The notes under the pieces were generated by a model, which saw nothing but the letters and a program-made list of their open reading frames with translations, was not told the origin of the DNA and made no database searches. From positions 1,328,035 through 1,392,034 of the forward strand of contig VXBM01000014.1 of the NCBI GenBank assembly GCA_013400155.1: a DNA stretch of 64,000 nucleotides, written 5' to 3'. Position 1 is the first letter of the stretch. Each line of letters starts with the position of its first letter. Shown one piece after another: positions 39,544 through 51,334 of this stretch. The DNA comes from Helopsaltes ochotensis (Eukaryota; Chordata; Aves; Passeriformes; Locustellidae). The translations under genes were made by a program, and so were the position numbers.

Positions 39544-40399
39544 TGTATAAAGCTCATATATGTTATTTTTTAAATAGAAAATAATTCAAATGAAAATGTG
39601 TTTTTTAAATGAAACTGCAATAAATTTGATTGTGTCCTTTCATGAAGTGCAGTATATTGCATTTGGAAAATGCAATGGAAATCGGTCCTTACTTTGGTCA
39701 TAAAAGGAATGTGTTAGCAAAAAAAATTCGTAAAGAACTAATAGTATCTTATGCAAAAAAAGAGCTATAAAATCATTGCAAAAACATGTTCACCGAGTAT
39801 TTTTTGAGTTGCGGTGACAGCACGTGCAGTCACATTTCTTTGCTGTTGTATTTGTAAGAGGTTTTCCTCAAAAATGTTCATGGAGTGCATGCCAAGAGTG
39901 GGAGTTAGGAGTGTTTGTAAGAAGTGGGAGCTTTTCCCTCTGGCATCTGTGCTGCAGATTTTGTGTAGCAAGTGATTAAAGAAAACCAGCTCCACTGTAG
40001 TTTTTCACGGTTCTTCAATAACCCTGCCACCAACACATGAGTAAATACTGCTGGCACTCGGCTTCGCGTAGGTTCCATTATTAGCATTATTATGTATTTG
40101 GAAGTATCATCATATTCCTGGTCGGGAATAGCTGGTAGCCTCCCAAATTGGGGGTGGTGTATATTTGACAAGTTGCGTATGAAAGTTTGTAAATGAGCTG
40201 CAGAAATTGTTTCAGCCCAGCAGGGTTAATGCTTTGGTTTCTCTGATCACTGTTAACTCACAGAACACATCGTTTTTTGCATTACTGTGATGCAAATTAA
40301 ACTTTCCTGATTTTAATGCTCATAATCTGTATCCAAGACCAATCCACTATAAACTTCCCTCCTTTCCTGATGCATTACAATTTTTCTTTTCTCTTCTAG
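39180..40399 (+). other. BIRC6: BIRC6 intron, 1,220 bp
   Basis: GTAGGT donor, TTCTAG acceptor. Contains the TTTA microsatellite at 39513-39545. Otherwise nothing recognised. Confidence 0.85.
39513..39545. repeat. (TTTA)n microsatellite
   Basis: About eight near-perfect TTTA tetranucleotide units, a common avian simple repeat. Length polymorphism is likely. Confidence 0.9.
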
Positions 40400-40617
40400 A
40401 TACGTTTGAAATGGTTTCCGAAGACGATGACGGCAAGTTGGTTTTTAAAGTAAATTACCACTACATGTCTCAGGTAAAAAACGCGAGCGACGCCAACAGC
40501 GCTGCCAGGGCCCGGCGCCTGGCTCAGGAGGCCGTGACTCTTTCAACCTCCCTGCCCCTCTCGTCCTCCTCCAGCGTGTTCGTGCGCTGTGATGAGGAGC
40601 GCCTCGACATAATGAAG
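40400..40617 (+). CDS. BIRC6: BIRC6 exon 5 of window (start of UBC domain)
   Basis: Encodes window residues 213-285. A short DTFEMVSEDDDGKLVFKVNY segment is followed by the first UBC helix (ARARRLAQEAVTLSTSLPLS) and first strand (VFVRCDEERLDIMK). The exon is markedly more GC-rich than its flanks. The acceptor is TTCTAG and the donor GTAAAG; it ends in phase 0 after ATG AAG. Equivalent to the N-terminal helix and beta strands 1-2 of the E2 fold. Confidence 0.95.
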
Positions 40618-41274
40618 GTAAAGAAGCAAAGCTGGGTTTAGTTCTCTCTTCAGCTTGGCATAAACGTGGTCAGGAGGGTGCCTGAAATCTTAGGAAAAAC
40701 CAGAAATATTGCACATCCACTTCAATTGCTGTCCAGGCATTAATGTAAGTGGCGGCATTTGAGTCTGAGTCTGATTTCTCAGCAACTTGGCAGGGGCAGG
40801 GAGAGCCCATCTGCCCCAGGAGTGCTCTGTTGGCCAAGGAGTCTTTACAGAACACGATTCATTCTTGTTCAGCTATTCTAAGGGAAAAGCTTAGTGCTGT
40901 TGCTCCATTATGGTCCAAACATATCTTTGCATGTGACCATTGAAGTGGCAGGCAGTAAGTAGGGAGAAGTGCCTCTGGACCCGTATTTTGAAAAAAACAT
41001 TCTATTAATAGCATCCAGTAGGAAAGAGTTTCAGCTCCTTCTGTCTTGCTTTCCATTTGTAATCTGGAGAAATGAGTGTTCGCAGAGAGCTTTGCTTACC
41101 CACAGTGTCAGAATGAACAGACTGTATGATTATGAGGTCTAATAATAATTCCTGCTACACAACAGGTGGAAATAAAATGCTTTGTGTAAGTTACAAAATC
41201 TTAACTGTGTGACAGATACAAGGGTGGGGATTTTAAAAGTTGTTTTTTTTTCTCTCTCTTTTTAACACCGGTAG
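40618..41274 (+). other. BIRC6: BIRC6 intron, 657 bp
   Basis: GTAAAG donor; the acceptor CGGTAG follows a long T/C tract (about 41240-41263). No other feature seen. Confidence 0.85.
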
Positions 41275-41436
41275 GTTCTCATTACTGGTCCTGCAGACAC
41301 CCCGTATGCAAATGGGTGCTTTGAATTTGATGTGTATTTCCCACAAGACTATCCAAATTCCCCTCCACTTGTGAATCTGGAAACAACTGGAGGCCACAGC
41401 GTGAGATTTAATCCAAACCTCTACAATGATGGCAAG
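41275..41436 (+). CDS. BIRC6: BIRC6 exon 6 of window (UBC core beta sheet and NPN motif)
   Basis: Exactly 54 codons, window residues 286-339. It contains VLITGPADTPYANGCFEFDV and FPQDYPNSPPLV, typical E2 beta-sheet elements, then HSVRFNPNLYNDGK. The E2 signature HPN reads NPN here, which is how I remember BIRC6 in other vertebrates. The exon stops one codon pair before the catalytic Cys. The acceptor is CGGTAG and the donor GTAGGT. If the following intron were retained, the frame would stay open for 40 codons and then stop at 41557-41559, giving a protein without the active Cys. Confidence 0.96.
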
Positions 41437-42727
41437 GTAGGTCAGCTGGGATCCTGTGCTGGATGTCACAAGGAAGTGAAACAGATGAAAGTTTTTTCCT
41501 TTTGTGATCGAATTATGGATCAACCACTCCCAATGTACAGGAGAAATCTCTTTGATTAATACCAGTCTTCAGAATAAAATGAGGAGAGATTTGCCAGTTT
41601 CAAGTGGGAATTATCCCTTTTCTAAATACCCTTGCAGATTTTTGGAGATCCAGCCTTTATGAGCTGGATTGGACCAAAAAAGCAAGTATTTTTGACTGAA
41701 AAATCTGTTCTTTTCCAACATTTTTTGCTAAATGAACCAGTCAGAAATCTGTTTTGGCTAGCTGAAATACCCATTCCATGGACAAAGTATGCTTTGTATG
41801 CAGCTGAAGGTTTGCTGAGTGCCTTGTCTCTTTGTCTGCGTTTGCCTTCTACTAATGTGGACAGAGAATACAATTCCTAGTGGAGACTTTATCTCCATTT
41901 TTCTTTGTCTAGTTTTAAGTCTTGGAGAATACTTGCCTCTAAGTTTCTTCTGTTTGTTTTGTCTCTTTGTTTTCCCTGCCTTGGATTGTTCCATTTCACA
42001 ATAAGATTCAAGAATACCATAAACTTCCCTAAAGTTCAGATCAGTCACAAAAGTTAAGGAATAATCCCATTTTCTTGAAAGCCTGTGTGTCAGAAACCAC
42101 CTTTTACATGCTTAAGCAGAATGACTGTCTTTAAAATGCACAATTACAAGTTTTACAACAGTATTTAAAGCAGAAAGTAGAGAATCAGGCAATATTCAAA
42201 TTTCAGATTTTTTTTTGAGCCACTAGAATCCATAGGTTTCCCATGAGGAAAAGTAATCTGCCTTGTCTTGTTTGTTTATTAGCATGCTGTTCTTGCTTAT
42301 CCACATTTTTTTAATCTGTTTTCCTTTCAAAGTCATCTTATGGTCTTAAGCTGCACATGAGGAGTTTTAGGTTGGACTTTAGGAGGAATTTGGCCAGAGA
42401 AAGGATTATTAGACCTGGGAATGGGCTGCCCAGGGGGGTGGTGGAGTCACCAACCAACCCTGGAGGTGTTTAAAGGAAAGGCTGAACCTGGCACTCAGTG
42501 CCATGGTCCGGTTGGCATGGTGGTGTTCTGTCACAAGTTGGACTCGATGATCCCTGAGGTGTTTTCCAGCCTCATTGATTCTGTGATAGGAAACAAATTG
42601 GTCTTTTAGAATGCTGTTGTAAAAAAATTTGTCAAAAAATGAATGTAACGTCAACATTCTGTTCTGTCGCAGCAGAACAATTTTGTCATGATATTTGTCT
42701 GTGGTATTAATAATGTCACCTTTTCAG
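41437..42727 (+). other. BIRC6: BIRC6 intron, 1,291 bp, separating NPN motif from catalytic Cys
   Basis: GTAGGT donor, TTTTCAG acceptor. Contains a CR1 fragment near its 3' end. The intron splits the E2 active-site signature between exons 6 and 7. Confidence 0.85.
42362..42592 (+). mobile_element. CR1 LINE fragment, second subtype
   Basis: Words typical of avian CR1 3' ends: TTTTAGGTTGGACTTTAGGA, AATGGGCTGCCCAGGG, GTGGTGGAGTCACCA, CCTGGAGGTGTTTAAAGGAA, TGGCACTCAGTGCCATGGTC, TTGGACTCGATGATCC, then TGATTCTGTGAT. The wording differs from the copy at 34938-35238, so it belongs to another subfamily. Sense orientation. Confidence 0.92.
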
Positions 42728-42805
42728 GTGTGCTTAAGCATACTTAACACATGGCATGGGAGGCCAGAAGAGAAATGGAATCCGCAAACATCAAGTTTTT
42801 TGCAG
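42728..42805 (+). CDS. BIRC6: BIRC6 exon 7 of window (E2 catalytic cysteine exon)
   Basis: A 78-nt, 26-codon exon, window residues 340-365. It reads VCLSILNTWHGRP then EEKWNPQTSSFLQ. The Cys codon TGC at 42731-42733 aligns with the ubiquitin-accepting cysteine of E2 enzymes (motif C-L-x-I-L plus a downstream W). The acceptor is TTTTCAG and the donor GTGAGT. Both boundaries are phase 0. The exon was found by splicing logic; it is too short to appear as a free-standing ORF. The CR1 fragment at 42362-42592 lies 135 bases upstream. Confidence 0.95.
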
Positions 42806-45800
42806 GTGAGTAATTTCTTCTTTCTCTTCAAATGTCATTGAGGAGGAGTAAGTTGTCTCTTGGTCCTAAGGATTCCTTTTCTAGAACATTTAAACCAGAA
42901 TAATCTTCAAGTAAGCATAAATAAGACAAAAGTCCAGAAAATGTCCTTGAAACTCTAGGAAAGGAACACTGCTGAGAAGAAAGGTTCTTCAAAATGCTCT
43001 TTCTAATGAGTATTTCTGTTGGTCTGGTCTTGAAGAGCAGCTGTTCATTTGTGCAGCTCATTCCTGCACCAGCTCTGCTCAGATGATTTCAAATAGTTTA
43101 TTTTATTTTCAAAAAGAAAATTTAAAACAAGGACTGGGAGATGACATCAGCTCATGAGTTTATCACAAGCTTTTTATGGTGAGGAGAGAGGTGAGACAGT
43201 GAAGAGCACTCGTGCAGACTGTAGCCTTCCTGCTCCTAAGTGTGCAGGTGAGCTGAGGAATAAAGAAGAAGGGAATGGAAGTGCAGCTCTGCTGTGTTCA
43301 ATAACAATTAGTGTTACATTAGAGCAGAATTTATTGGGGCATGCAGTCCTTATAATTTTCAGCTTTATTTCGCAGACATGCGCTGACTCACAAGCAAAGA
43401 CATTAAGTAAAAGTAAAGCCTGCAACGGCTTCTTTCCTATGGCAGTTACTGAATTTATTCTGACTTTGGAGTAATTATTGTGTAGCACAAGGTACAATTT
43501 CTGTTCCAAATCCTAGAAGACTGCACAGCTTCAGCATAATAGAATTACTGCCTTCAGCAGAAAAGATTTCAGCTTGTTCAGGATTTGGCCTTGGAGAGCA
43601 GATTTATCAGTCTCCTGAAAGTTCAAGAGTGGTCTATTCCAGTGTGTGGAAGTCAGGCAAGTGAGGCAGAGGGCCAGCATGGGTAAAAAAGAACTCTTGC
43701 CTAAGCTGAGCTTCAAAACTAAGCAAGTGGAAGGATGGGATGGGTTACTTGCGTAAAATAAAAGAACAGTAACCAAACATGCAGGAGAAAAATTAGGGAA
43801 ACTAAAGCTTAGATTGCACTGAAAATGTTGAGGGTTATAAAGACAAACACGAAGAGCTTTTCAGAAGTGTGCTGGCAACAAAAGAACGCATTTTCCTTAC
43901 GCTTTCCAACTACTCAGTGGGGCAGGAAACCTGTTGACAAAGGCCTGGAAAAGGCAGAGGTCATCTCTCCCTCATCTGAGGGGTAGACTTGCTTTCCCTT
44001 GTCCCTGAGCCCTCACTAGGGAGGTCTGTGAGAACGAGGAATTACTACAGCACAGGAAACAGTATTGAAGCTGCTTGGACCCACCAAACCCCATGAATCC
44101 AGGGGAGCTGAGGGAGCCAGCTGATACCACTGCAAAGCCATTAGCTCTCATCTTTGAAAGGCAGAATAATCAAGGGAACTTCCTGGCAAATCTCACACTC
44201 ACCTTCAAGATAAGCAAGAGAGAGGATCACGTTAGGATAGGTATCCAACACTTCCTTAATGAGTGCATCCAAATTCTTAATCAAGAGATGAACGGCAATT
44301 TTGGACTTCAACTGTAAAATCAGTGTAGAAAGGTACAAGTATTTAGGAAGTCTTATTTTCACTAGTCTTTTTTTTAACATTAAAATATTAGATTTGATTG
44401 TTAAAAATCACATGCAAAATGGAAGCTTATAATTTAAAACTTCGTTTCAGTGTTTCATTTTGAGACTAGTAAGAAGACTTGGAATAAGTCCCATCCCAAT
44501 CATATTGGGAGAAAAAAACTTTACAACTATTAAATGGAAAACAGCTGTAGGACTAAATAAATTGCTTGGAAAGAATTAGGCACTACATGTTTTTTCTGGC
44601 TCAGAGATTGAACAATTGTCAGACCACCCAAAATACTTCAGAAATTAATTTTTATTACCCAGCAAAACTTGAAGATTGGTGTAGAGTTTCTCATTCATTG
44701 CAATTATAATTCAAAGTAGCGACTGCATATTCAGACCCAGAAAGCACCATGCTGCAGTGTCAAATTTCTCTACCATAGCTACTTAAAAAAAAAATCTAGG
44801 TATCTAAAATACAACATTTTTAAAAAGCAAAAGCCTATTCTTCCAGAGACATGTAAAAGCCACAGAGATCACCAAAACACCTTTCATACCCAAAGCCCTG
44901 GCCCTGACGTGACTCTACTGTGACTTAGCACATTTGCATTAATATTCTGCTTTTTTTGGTATCTATGTGGACATTTGCTTGATGAAACCTGATTTGTGAG
45001 GCACATTTCTGTATGTTTCAATGCATTTACCTACATTTTAAGGTTTAAAAATAAATAACTACAGCTGCATCTAGTTGAGTGCAGGGCAGGTACAGGAGAC
45101 TTGTGATGGTGCACACGGTGCCAGCAGCTACCTGGAGCACTTGCCTGAGAAACAGAAAAACTTGGTTAATGTTCCTTCTCAGCCCAGTGAGGGATGCTGG
45201 TTCCCATTTCCCACCGCACAGCTACATGTCCAGTCGTCAGGATAAAGACTTGGCTGCCCTAGACTGCCCGTCTGTGCTGTAGTGAAAGCACAGCCACTGC
45301 ACACGGGCAAAGTGCCACGGCACCTAAAGGAGTGAGGCTGTGTTCCTGTGAGGTGCTGGTGGGACTGAGGGGAACCTGTGTCCTTCAGCTGGCTCTTGGA
45401 CTGCTGCTTTGATAGCAGGTACTGATCTGGCACTGTGTCGGTGGAGTGAGGAGCCATCACGGAGAGGATGGGAAGCTGGAACGCTTCTGTGCTGGCTTTG
45501 CTACAGGAGAGTCTCCAGGGGAATGCCACCCTTGAGCACAGGGCACAGCTGTGGATGCCAGGGCACGGCCTGCAAAGGAGTCAGAGTTTGGATTGCTGCT
45601 GACACGGCATCTATCTGATGTGTGCTGTACATTCTGCATCCACCAAGATAAAGGAGGACTCTTGTCTTCCATATCCAAATTCACAAATTAGGCTGCTAAA
45701 TTAGGGAGTGTTTTAAAGCTCTAAGTTGTACCGAGGTTGGGAGGAGAGTCAGTTCCAAAAACAGCTGCTCTGACACGTGTTTATCTGCACCTAAGTATGC

Positions 45801-46861
45801 TCAGTGCTGGAAATGCCCTTCATTGGTCTGTAACATATCATCAGCTTTTCACTAATTGAGGAAATATAAGTGTTCAAATCACCTTGGTTGTATTCTTTAC
45901 AGTTCTGGAAGTTTGTGTCACAGAACTGTAATCCCTAAAAGTGTTGCTGGTGGACTTGGTCCTAAGTACAAAGGAAAAATTGCCCTTCATTTAGTTAAAA
46001 AAACAAGTTGACAGGGACAGATTTTTAATACTGGAAAAACTAGCAAGCTGTCAGATCATGAATATACAGTACATCTAAGAGCCCTACGTATCTGTTTAAT
46101 TCTTTGGGTTTTATTAGGAATAAATAATATATAGTATATAGTTAAATGCCTTGAATTTATGCAAGCATCTATTCACACGTGCTGGGTAATAAAATTGAAA
46201 GGAGGAAAATTGTTATTTCCTAATTATTGAATAGTTGGTGCTTTCTTCATATAGTATTGAAGACATTTTTCCCTTATCTTAAGAAAAATACTGAGATTTT
46301 GTTTTATTGGCATATTGACACAGTGTTGTTTGTAAAATCCGTAACTAAAGGGCTAAGAAGATTCATTTGAAAGAAAAAATGGGAGACAGTGTGTATTAGG
46401 ATTAATTTCAGTGGTTCACATGGCATTTTACCTCTTTACTTCTTTTCCATCTAGTTCAGAATTAGAAGAATTCGTAAGCTCAGCCACAGGGAAAAAAACC
46501 AAAATTGTTGACTGAGAACTTGATAAATACTCCTTCTTTCACAAAAGGGTGCAATCAGACATCTCTTCCTTTAAATACTTTCTTTTACTTATATCTGTAT
46601 GTTGGTTTTGCAGGGTTTTAAGTTACATTTGTCATTTTCTCAGTGTTTGAGCTAAATAGACAGGCACAGGACTCTGGGTTTTGTGTGTAGTGACAGTCTA
46701 GGTTTGAAAGCAGGGATGTTCCCCACTTGTACGTGGCCTGCATCACAAATGGAAGTACTTTGCCATAGAAATGCTTTTGCTTGTAAGGTCAGCAGAGCTG
46801 TATATATTTGTAAGAATACGTTGGTAGCATGATTTTAATATTTGGTTTCTTCTCTTAACAG
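42806..46861 (+). other. BIRC6: BIRC6 intron, 4.1 kb
   Basis: GTGAGT donor, TTAACAG acceptor. No repeat family or RNA gene recognised. A somewhat GC-richer patch at about 45090-45640 yields ORFs on both strands but no supported exon. Confidence 0.8.
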
Positions 46862-47050
46862 GTGTTGGTGTCTGTCCAGTCCCTAATACTGGTGGCAGAA
46901 CCATACTTCAACGAACCAGGTTACGAACGATCGCGAGGTACTCCCAGCGGTACCCAGAGCTCCAGAGAGTATGATGGAAATATCCGACAGGCAACAGTCA
47001 AGTGGGCAATGCTTGAACAAATGAGAAATCCATCACCGTGTTTTAAGGAG
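46862..47050 (+). CDS. BIRC6: BIRC6 exon 8 of window (end of UBC domain)
   Basis: 63 codons, window residues 366-428. It starts VLVSVQSLILVAEPYFNEPG, the E2 post-catalytic helix with the Ser-x-Gln-Ser-Leu pattern and the AEPYFNEPGYE loop. The end reads ATVKWAMLEQMRNPSPCFKE. The acceptor is CTTAACAG and the donor GTAGGT; both ends are phase 0. Flanking introns are 4.1 and 3.0 kb. Confidence 0.96.
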
Positions 47051-50023
47051 GTAGGTGTTGGGAAAGGCAACATTTCTCTTTTTTGAGCAGCAAGGATAAT
47101 GCAAATGTTTGGTAAGACCATGCATGAGGTGTCTGTTTTAACCTGCAGCAACTGACTCAAAAGAGACTGTCTTGTTCTGAAGTGAGTAAGGATGCACCAA
47201 ACTTCACAGATTCTTTTCTGGGAAACAGGAATGCAGGCAAAGTGGGACTGACCTCAACGGAATCTTGGCGCACAGTTGGATAAACATGGCTTAGCTCACT
47301 CTTACTTTTGACCAGGACCTCAAAACATGGCCTGTAACACCTGCTGGTCAGCCCTACAAAGGGGCACTCCATGCTCCATACACTGAATAAGTAATGGACA
47401 GTATTTTCCCAAGGATCATGAATTTGAAGCCAATACTAAGAAGCACTTCAGGTACACCAAGATAATGCAAATTGGAAAAATACCTTAAAAGAAATTACAC
47501 AAAGCATCTGCACTCGAAACCTGTGCCTTTGAAAACAACTTTTGATACTGCTAAAAGCAATGTTAACCTTGCATTCATGTTGTCTTAAAAAAAATTATTG
47601 TAATAAATCAAATAGCTTAATTTTTTTACATTCCTGAAAATAGACTAAAGCTCACCCATAGCATCATAGAAGAATTTAGTTATTAGGGACTTCTCTCAGC
47701 GTCTTAGTCCAATTCCTTTCCCCAAGCAGATGAGTTAGATCTCAGGGGCTTGATCATATGCAGCAAAGAGTTCATGAGAAAAAGAGCTGAAGAAACACTA
47801 AGAGAATCTGCGTGGATATTGATGCAAAATGTTTGGTCAAACATGAGTCAACTCACAGTATAACCAGCGAGTATTTCCAGAAAAACACATTTTGCTCTGA
47901 ACTACTGCAGCTGTTGCCAGTGTTGAAGCGTGGAACCATCTGTCAGCATCACCTATGCTTTCAATTGTCTGCATAATAAAATGTTGAAAAAGCCTAATTA
48001 TTTTAGGATTATGCACATTGCTGGATGTGGGCTCTGAGGTGTTGATCTCCCATCCCTTCCTTGGTGTCATAAAAAACATCCTTTGGAATGCAAAACTTTT
48101 CATTAAAATTACTGTGTCTTATGGAATAAGAAAACATTGACACTTCACTTGCACTACAAGTGTTCGGTATTTTTATCCATATGCAAGTGAAAAAGGATTT
48201 GCAGTGTATGTAGGGGTGTTGAATTAATGAAATAAAACCTGGTGGTGGTTCAGAATTTTAAATGTTCTGCTCAATAAGTAGAACACCATGATAAAGATAA
48301 TATCTGAACACATAATTCAGTAAGTTCTGCTTATAGGTCTTTTTCTTCTAGCTAATGTAATGGCTTCACTTTGGCAAAAGATGTTCTCAAATCACAGTAA
48401 GATTAAATTAATTGAATATATAAGAAAGCAGTGGACTCCCTGACAATAATGCTCCGTATTTCTTCTCACATGTACAGAAGTGAAGGATATGCAGTATTAA
48501 ACCATTTGGTAACTGAACCCCATCTTATTGTTACTGCATTCTTCTTTAGGAGTCTCAGTAATGGTGTGCTTACTGTGCAGCTCAGCTTTCACACTGCTGG
48601 TATGAAAAAGGCAGCTTTGGAACAATGCTAGATTCCATCTGCGGCCGCATGCAAATGGAAATGCATCTCTTGGATTATCTGAGCACATCTTTGGGAGATT
48701 CCCTTTTTTCTTCAGACATCTAGGGTTTTTGTAGGGTTATCTTAGAAACCTTAACAGTGATGATCAATTCAGTAACACAAATGCAAACTCATGCTGAAGA
48801 TTGAGGTCTAAGAATGTAGATCCTGAGATCTGTTGTCCTCAGAAATCTGAGCTGTCTTGTCTTCAGTGTCTTAAATGACAGGTAGGCTCAGGAGATTGAA
48901 ACTGCCAGTCTTTGGGAGTTTTTCCAAGCTCCATTACGGATTTAAGGAATGTATCCAGAATTGAAGTCAATTATGGTTTCAATATGCAGTTTCTCTTTAG
49001 ACAGATAGTTATTTTCTCTAACCTCTAAAGGGAAAAATTATTTTTCCCATTATGTTGCAACATGGCCAAGAACTCTGAGTGCTCAACAAAATTTCTTTGG
49101 TTTTATTGTTTCTTTCACCATTCAAAGTTTTAGAAAACTGTTTAAGACAAAGCCAACACCAAGCAGAATTTCACAACTTTGGATGAGTGTTGATTGGTTG
49201 GATTTTTTAAACTCAAATATGTACTTCAATACCAAAATTACTCTTCAATCAAATACTGGCTCCCATCCAAACTGGGCAGCTCAACTACCGTGGCCTGAGA
49301 ATTCCAGTGTCCCCAGATGTCGCTGCCTAGAGCAAAGTGGTTGCATCCCCTCTGAAGCAGCTGCTGTGATCCTTCTCTCTGCAGAGGCGCGGGATGTTCC
49401 TGTGCTCGTACTGCCAGCAGTGTTTCTGCTCACCTCCTGTTTCCTGTTGGGGCAGCCTGCGGTCAGTGACAGGGGAGGACGTGGTGCTTCTGCTTACTCT
49501 GTGCTTCTCTAGCAAAAGAGGGCAGGGAAACAAAGAGTGAAAGCCTCAGCAATGTCTCTTTGTAGCTCTGCTCCTGTGCGAACTTCGTGCCTGCGTAGTG
49601 CATCCGGCTTTGAACTGCAGAATGTGAGCAGCGCTCTGCTCTCCCTTTTGCTTTTGCTCAGTGTATTTCTGGTACTGGTTTACCCTGCACCCAGGTAACA
49701 CAAGTGACTGCTGAAATGGCAGGCTGCACTCAAACAATGGATTCCTACAGACTGGAAGAGAAATCCAGACCAACAAACTCCCCAAAACAGCATCAGCTGA
49801 ATTCAGAACAGGTTCCTCAGGACTTTTTCCAGTTGGATTTTGGAAACCTCTGAAGACAGAAATTCCTATTTTATCTCCAGCCTGGTTCAATTCTGAATTA
49901 CCTTCATACTGATTTTTTTTTTTCCTTATATTCAGTTAGACCCACAAAGGTCTTGCAAATTTGATATTGTTAAAGTAGATATGATTCTTCCGTCCGTTTT
50001 ACATTGGTAATGTTTTCTTGCAG
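47051..50023 (+). other. BIRC6: BIRC6 intron, 3.0 kb
   Basis: GTAGGT donor, TTGCAG acceptor. A GC-richer patch at about 49260-49700 gives chance ORFs on both strands. No recognised repeat. Confidence 0.8.
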
Positions 50024-50158
50024 GTCATCCACAAACACTTCTACTTGAAAAGGGTGGAGATCATGGCTCAGTGTGAGGAGTGGATAGCAGACATTCAGCA
50101 GTACAGCAGTGACAAACGAGTAGGCAGGACCATGTCCCATCATGCAGCAGCTCTGAAG
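50024..50158 (+). CDS. BIRC6: BIRC6 exon 9 of window
   Basis: 45 codons, window residues 429-473, beginning VIHKHFYLKRVEIMAQCEEW and ending TMSHHAAALK. This is the helical region that follows the UBC core. The acceptor is TTCTTGCAG and the donor GTGAGA; both ends are phase 0. The TguSINE1-like insertion begins about 155 bases downstream in the next intron. Confidence 0.95.
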
Positions 50159-51154
50159 GTGAGACATTTATAACAAATCTAAGTTTCCCAGTTGTGAAGA
50201 GATGAAACGTGTGTGCCTTTCACTTCCTCAGTATTTTTACTACAAGTTGGATTTTCCTTTAGCACCTGTCCTGCCTATTTTTTCTATGAATATTTGTATA
50301 GGATACAGTGACCCCAAGATGAGTTCAGTTGGTTGGAGCTTGGTGCTTATAACGCCAACATTGTGGGTTTGATCCCCTACGGGCCATTCACTTCAGAGTT
50401 GGACTTGATGATCCTTGTGGGTCCCTTCCAACTCAGAATATTCTGTGATAATAGCTTTTTTTGTTCACTGAGGGTGGGTGGAGGTTAATGATGAAGTTGT
50501 GTTACAACCAATTCCTTGGCAGAAAACAAGCTCTTAGAGTAGACAAGCAGTTAATCAACTGTGGTCCACTACAATCAGTTTTACCCTGTGTTAACTTTAA
50601 TCAAGTTCTAACCATTATAAATATTTTCTGCCTTCCTAGCCAAGTATTACCATTTGTGTATTTTGTGACCACACAGACAACAGGTCTATAATGTTTTTAA
50701 TATTTGAGGTTTTATTTCCCCTGAGGTGCAAACCCCAAATTTTTGAAGGCTTCTTTTTTCTATTGCCAGACTTCCATTCTTTCAGTGTGACTGGTCTTCA
50801 AAATGAAGTTATTGTGATCAGTACACAAATATCTGCATATCTGTCTCTGTGACAGGTCTCATAATGAGTTCTGTATAAATTTAGTTTGACTGTATGACCT
50901 ACCACGTCCAAGCCAGCTTCTGCTGTGACCCCCGAACACCACCTTTAATTTGTCCCTAGCAGCTGTGGTTAATTATTCTGTCACTAAAACGAAAGTACCA
51001 GTCCTTAAATATAGGTGAGGAGTTGATCCAGTCGTGGAAATAATACATTTAAGCCTTCTCTCCCTACTTCTTGTTTTGCCTTATAGTGTCTAACCTTGTG
51101 AAAAGTATTGTTTTAACTGTGGCCCTCCACGCTGACTTGTTCTTGTATATCCAG
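50159..51154 (+). other. BIRC6: BIRC6 intron, 996 bp
   Basis: GTGAGA donor, TATCCAG acceptor. Contains the tRNA-derived SINE at 50313-50450; otherwise AT-rich and plain. Confidence 0.85.
50313..50450 (+). mobile_element. tRNA-Ile-derived SINE with CR1-like tail (TguSINE1-like)
   Basis: The first ~73 bases (to about 50386) follow tRNA-Ile: GTTCAGTTGGTTGGAGC (A-box/D-arm), GGTGCTTATAACGCC (anticodon stem-loop, anticodon now TAT instead of AAT), GTGGGTTTGATCCCC (T-arm/B-box) and TACGGGCCA. A CR1-like 3' tail follows: TTGGACTTGATGATCC, GGGTCCCTTCCAACTC, TTCTGTGATA. Such a tRNA-Ile head on a CR1 tail is the architecture of TguSINE1, a passerine SINE mobilised by CR1. The head is degenerate, so it is not a functional tRNA gene. 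Confidence 0.88.
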
Positions 51155-51334
51155 CGTCACACAGCTCAGCTGCGGGAAGAACTTCTAAAACTTCCCTGCC
51201 CTGAAGGATTGGATCCAGACACTGACGACTCCCCAGAAAAATGCAGTGCCACAACGAGCTCAGAAGAGACCATGTTGCACGACCAGGTTAAACCCAGCAG
51301 CAGTAAAGATGTCCCCACTGATTTCAAGTCATGA
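51155..51334 (+). CDS. BIRC6: BIRC6 last coding exon with stop codon
   Basis: 59 codons plus TGA (51332-51334), window residues 474-532. It starts RHTAQLREELLKLPCPEGLD, then has a Ser/Thr/Glu-rich low-complexity tail and ends KDVPTDFKS. The acceptor is TATATCCAG. The tail after the helix looks disordered. It differs in several positions from the mammalian ending I remember (PSDFQL), so the tail is probably weakly constrained. The stop is followed by an AT-rich 3' UTR. Confidence 0.95.
   Translation, partial: RHTAQLREELLKLPCPEGLDPDTDDSPEKCSATTSSEETMLHDQVKPSSSKDVPTDFKS

Larger units (their letters stand above)
691..51334 (+). other. BIRC6: BIRC6 gene, 3' part (ten coding exons, partial at 5' side)
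   Basis: BIRC6 is a very large (about 4,850 residue) membrane- and midbody-associated ubiquitin ligase. It has an N-terminal BIR domain and a C-terminal E2-type UBC domain. It is charged by UBA6 and ubiquitinates caspases, SMAC, HTRA2 and LC3, restraining apoptosis and autophagy (family knowledge). The window shows ten exons totalling 1,599 nt, giving 532 residues plus stop. Phases join exactly across all nine internal introns (introns after exons 1-4 split a codon; the others fall between codons). Conceptual protein matches vertebrate BIRC6 nearly residue for residue as I remember it. The putative active-site Cys is 191 residues from the C terminus, the spacing I recall for the human protein. 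Introns are 28.7, 8.3, 0.8, 1.2, 0.7, 1.3, 4.1, 3.0 and 1.0 kb. The gene continues upstream of the window; no promoter is present here. Confidence 0.97.

Noticed and set aside
41332..41559. ORF reading on from exon 6 to a stop at 41559
   Set aside because: The part after 41436 is intronic; the GTAGGT donor and in-frame exon 7 give the conserved protein. Kept only as an intron-retention possibility.
49183..49512. 109-codon + strand ORF in a BIRC6 intron
   Set aside because: GC-rich patch gives open frames on both strands; no domain and no in-phase splice signals.
50341..50386. Functional tRNA-Ile gene
   Set aside because: Acceptor stem does not pair, the head is diverged, and a CR1-like tail follows: it is a SINE.
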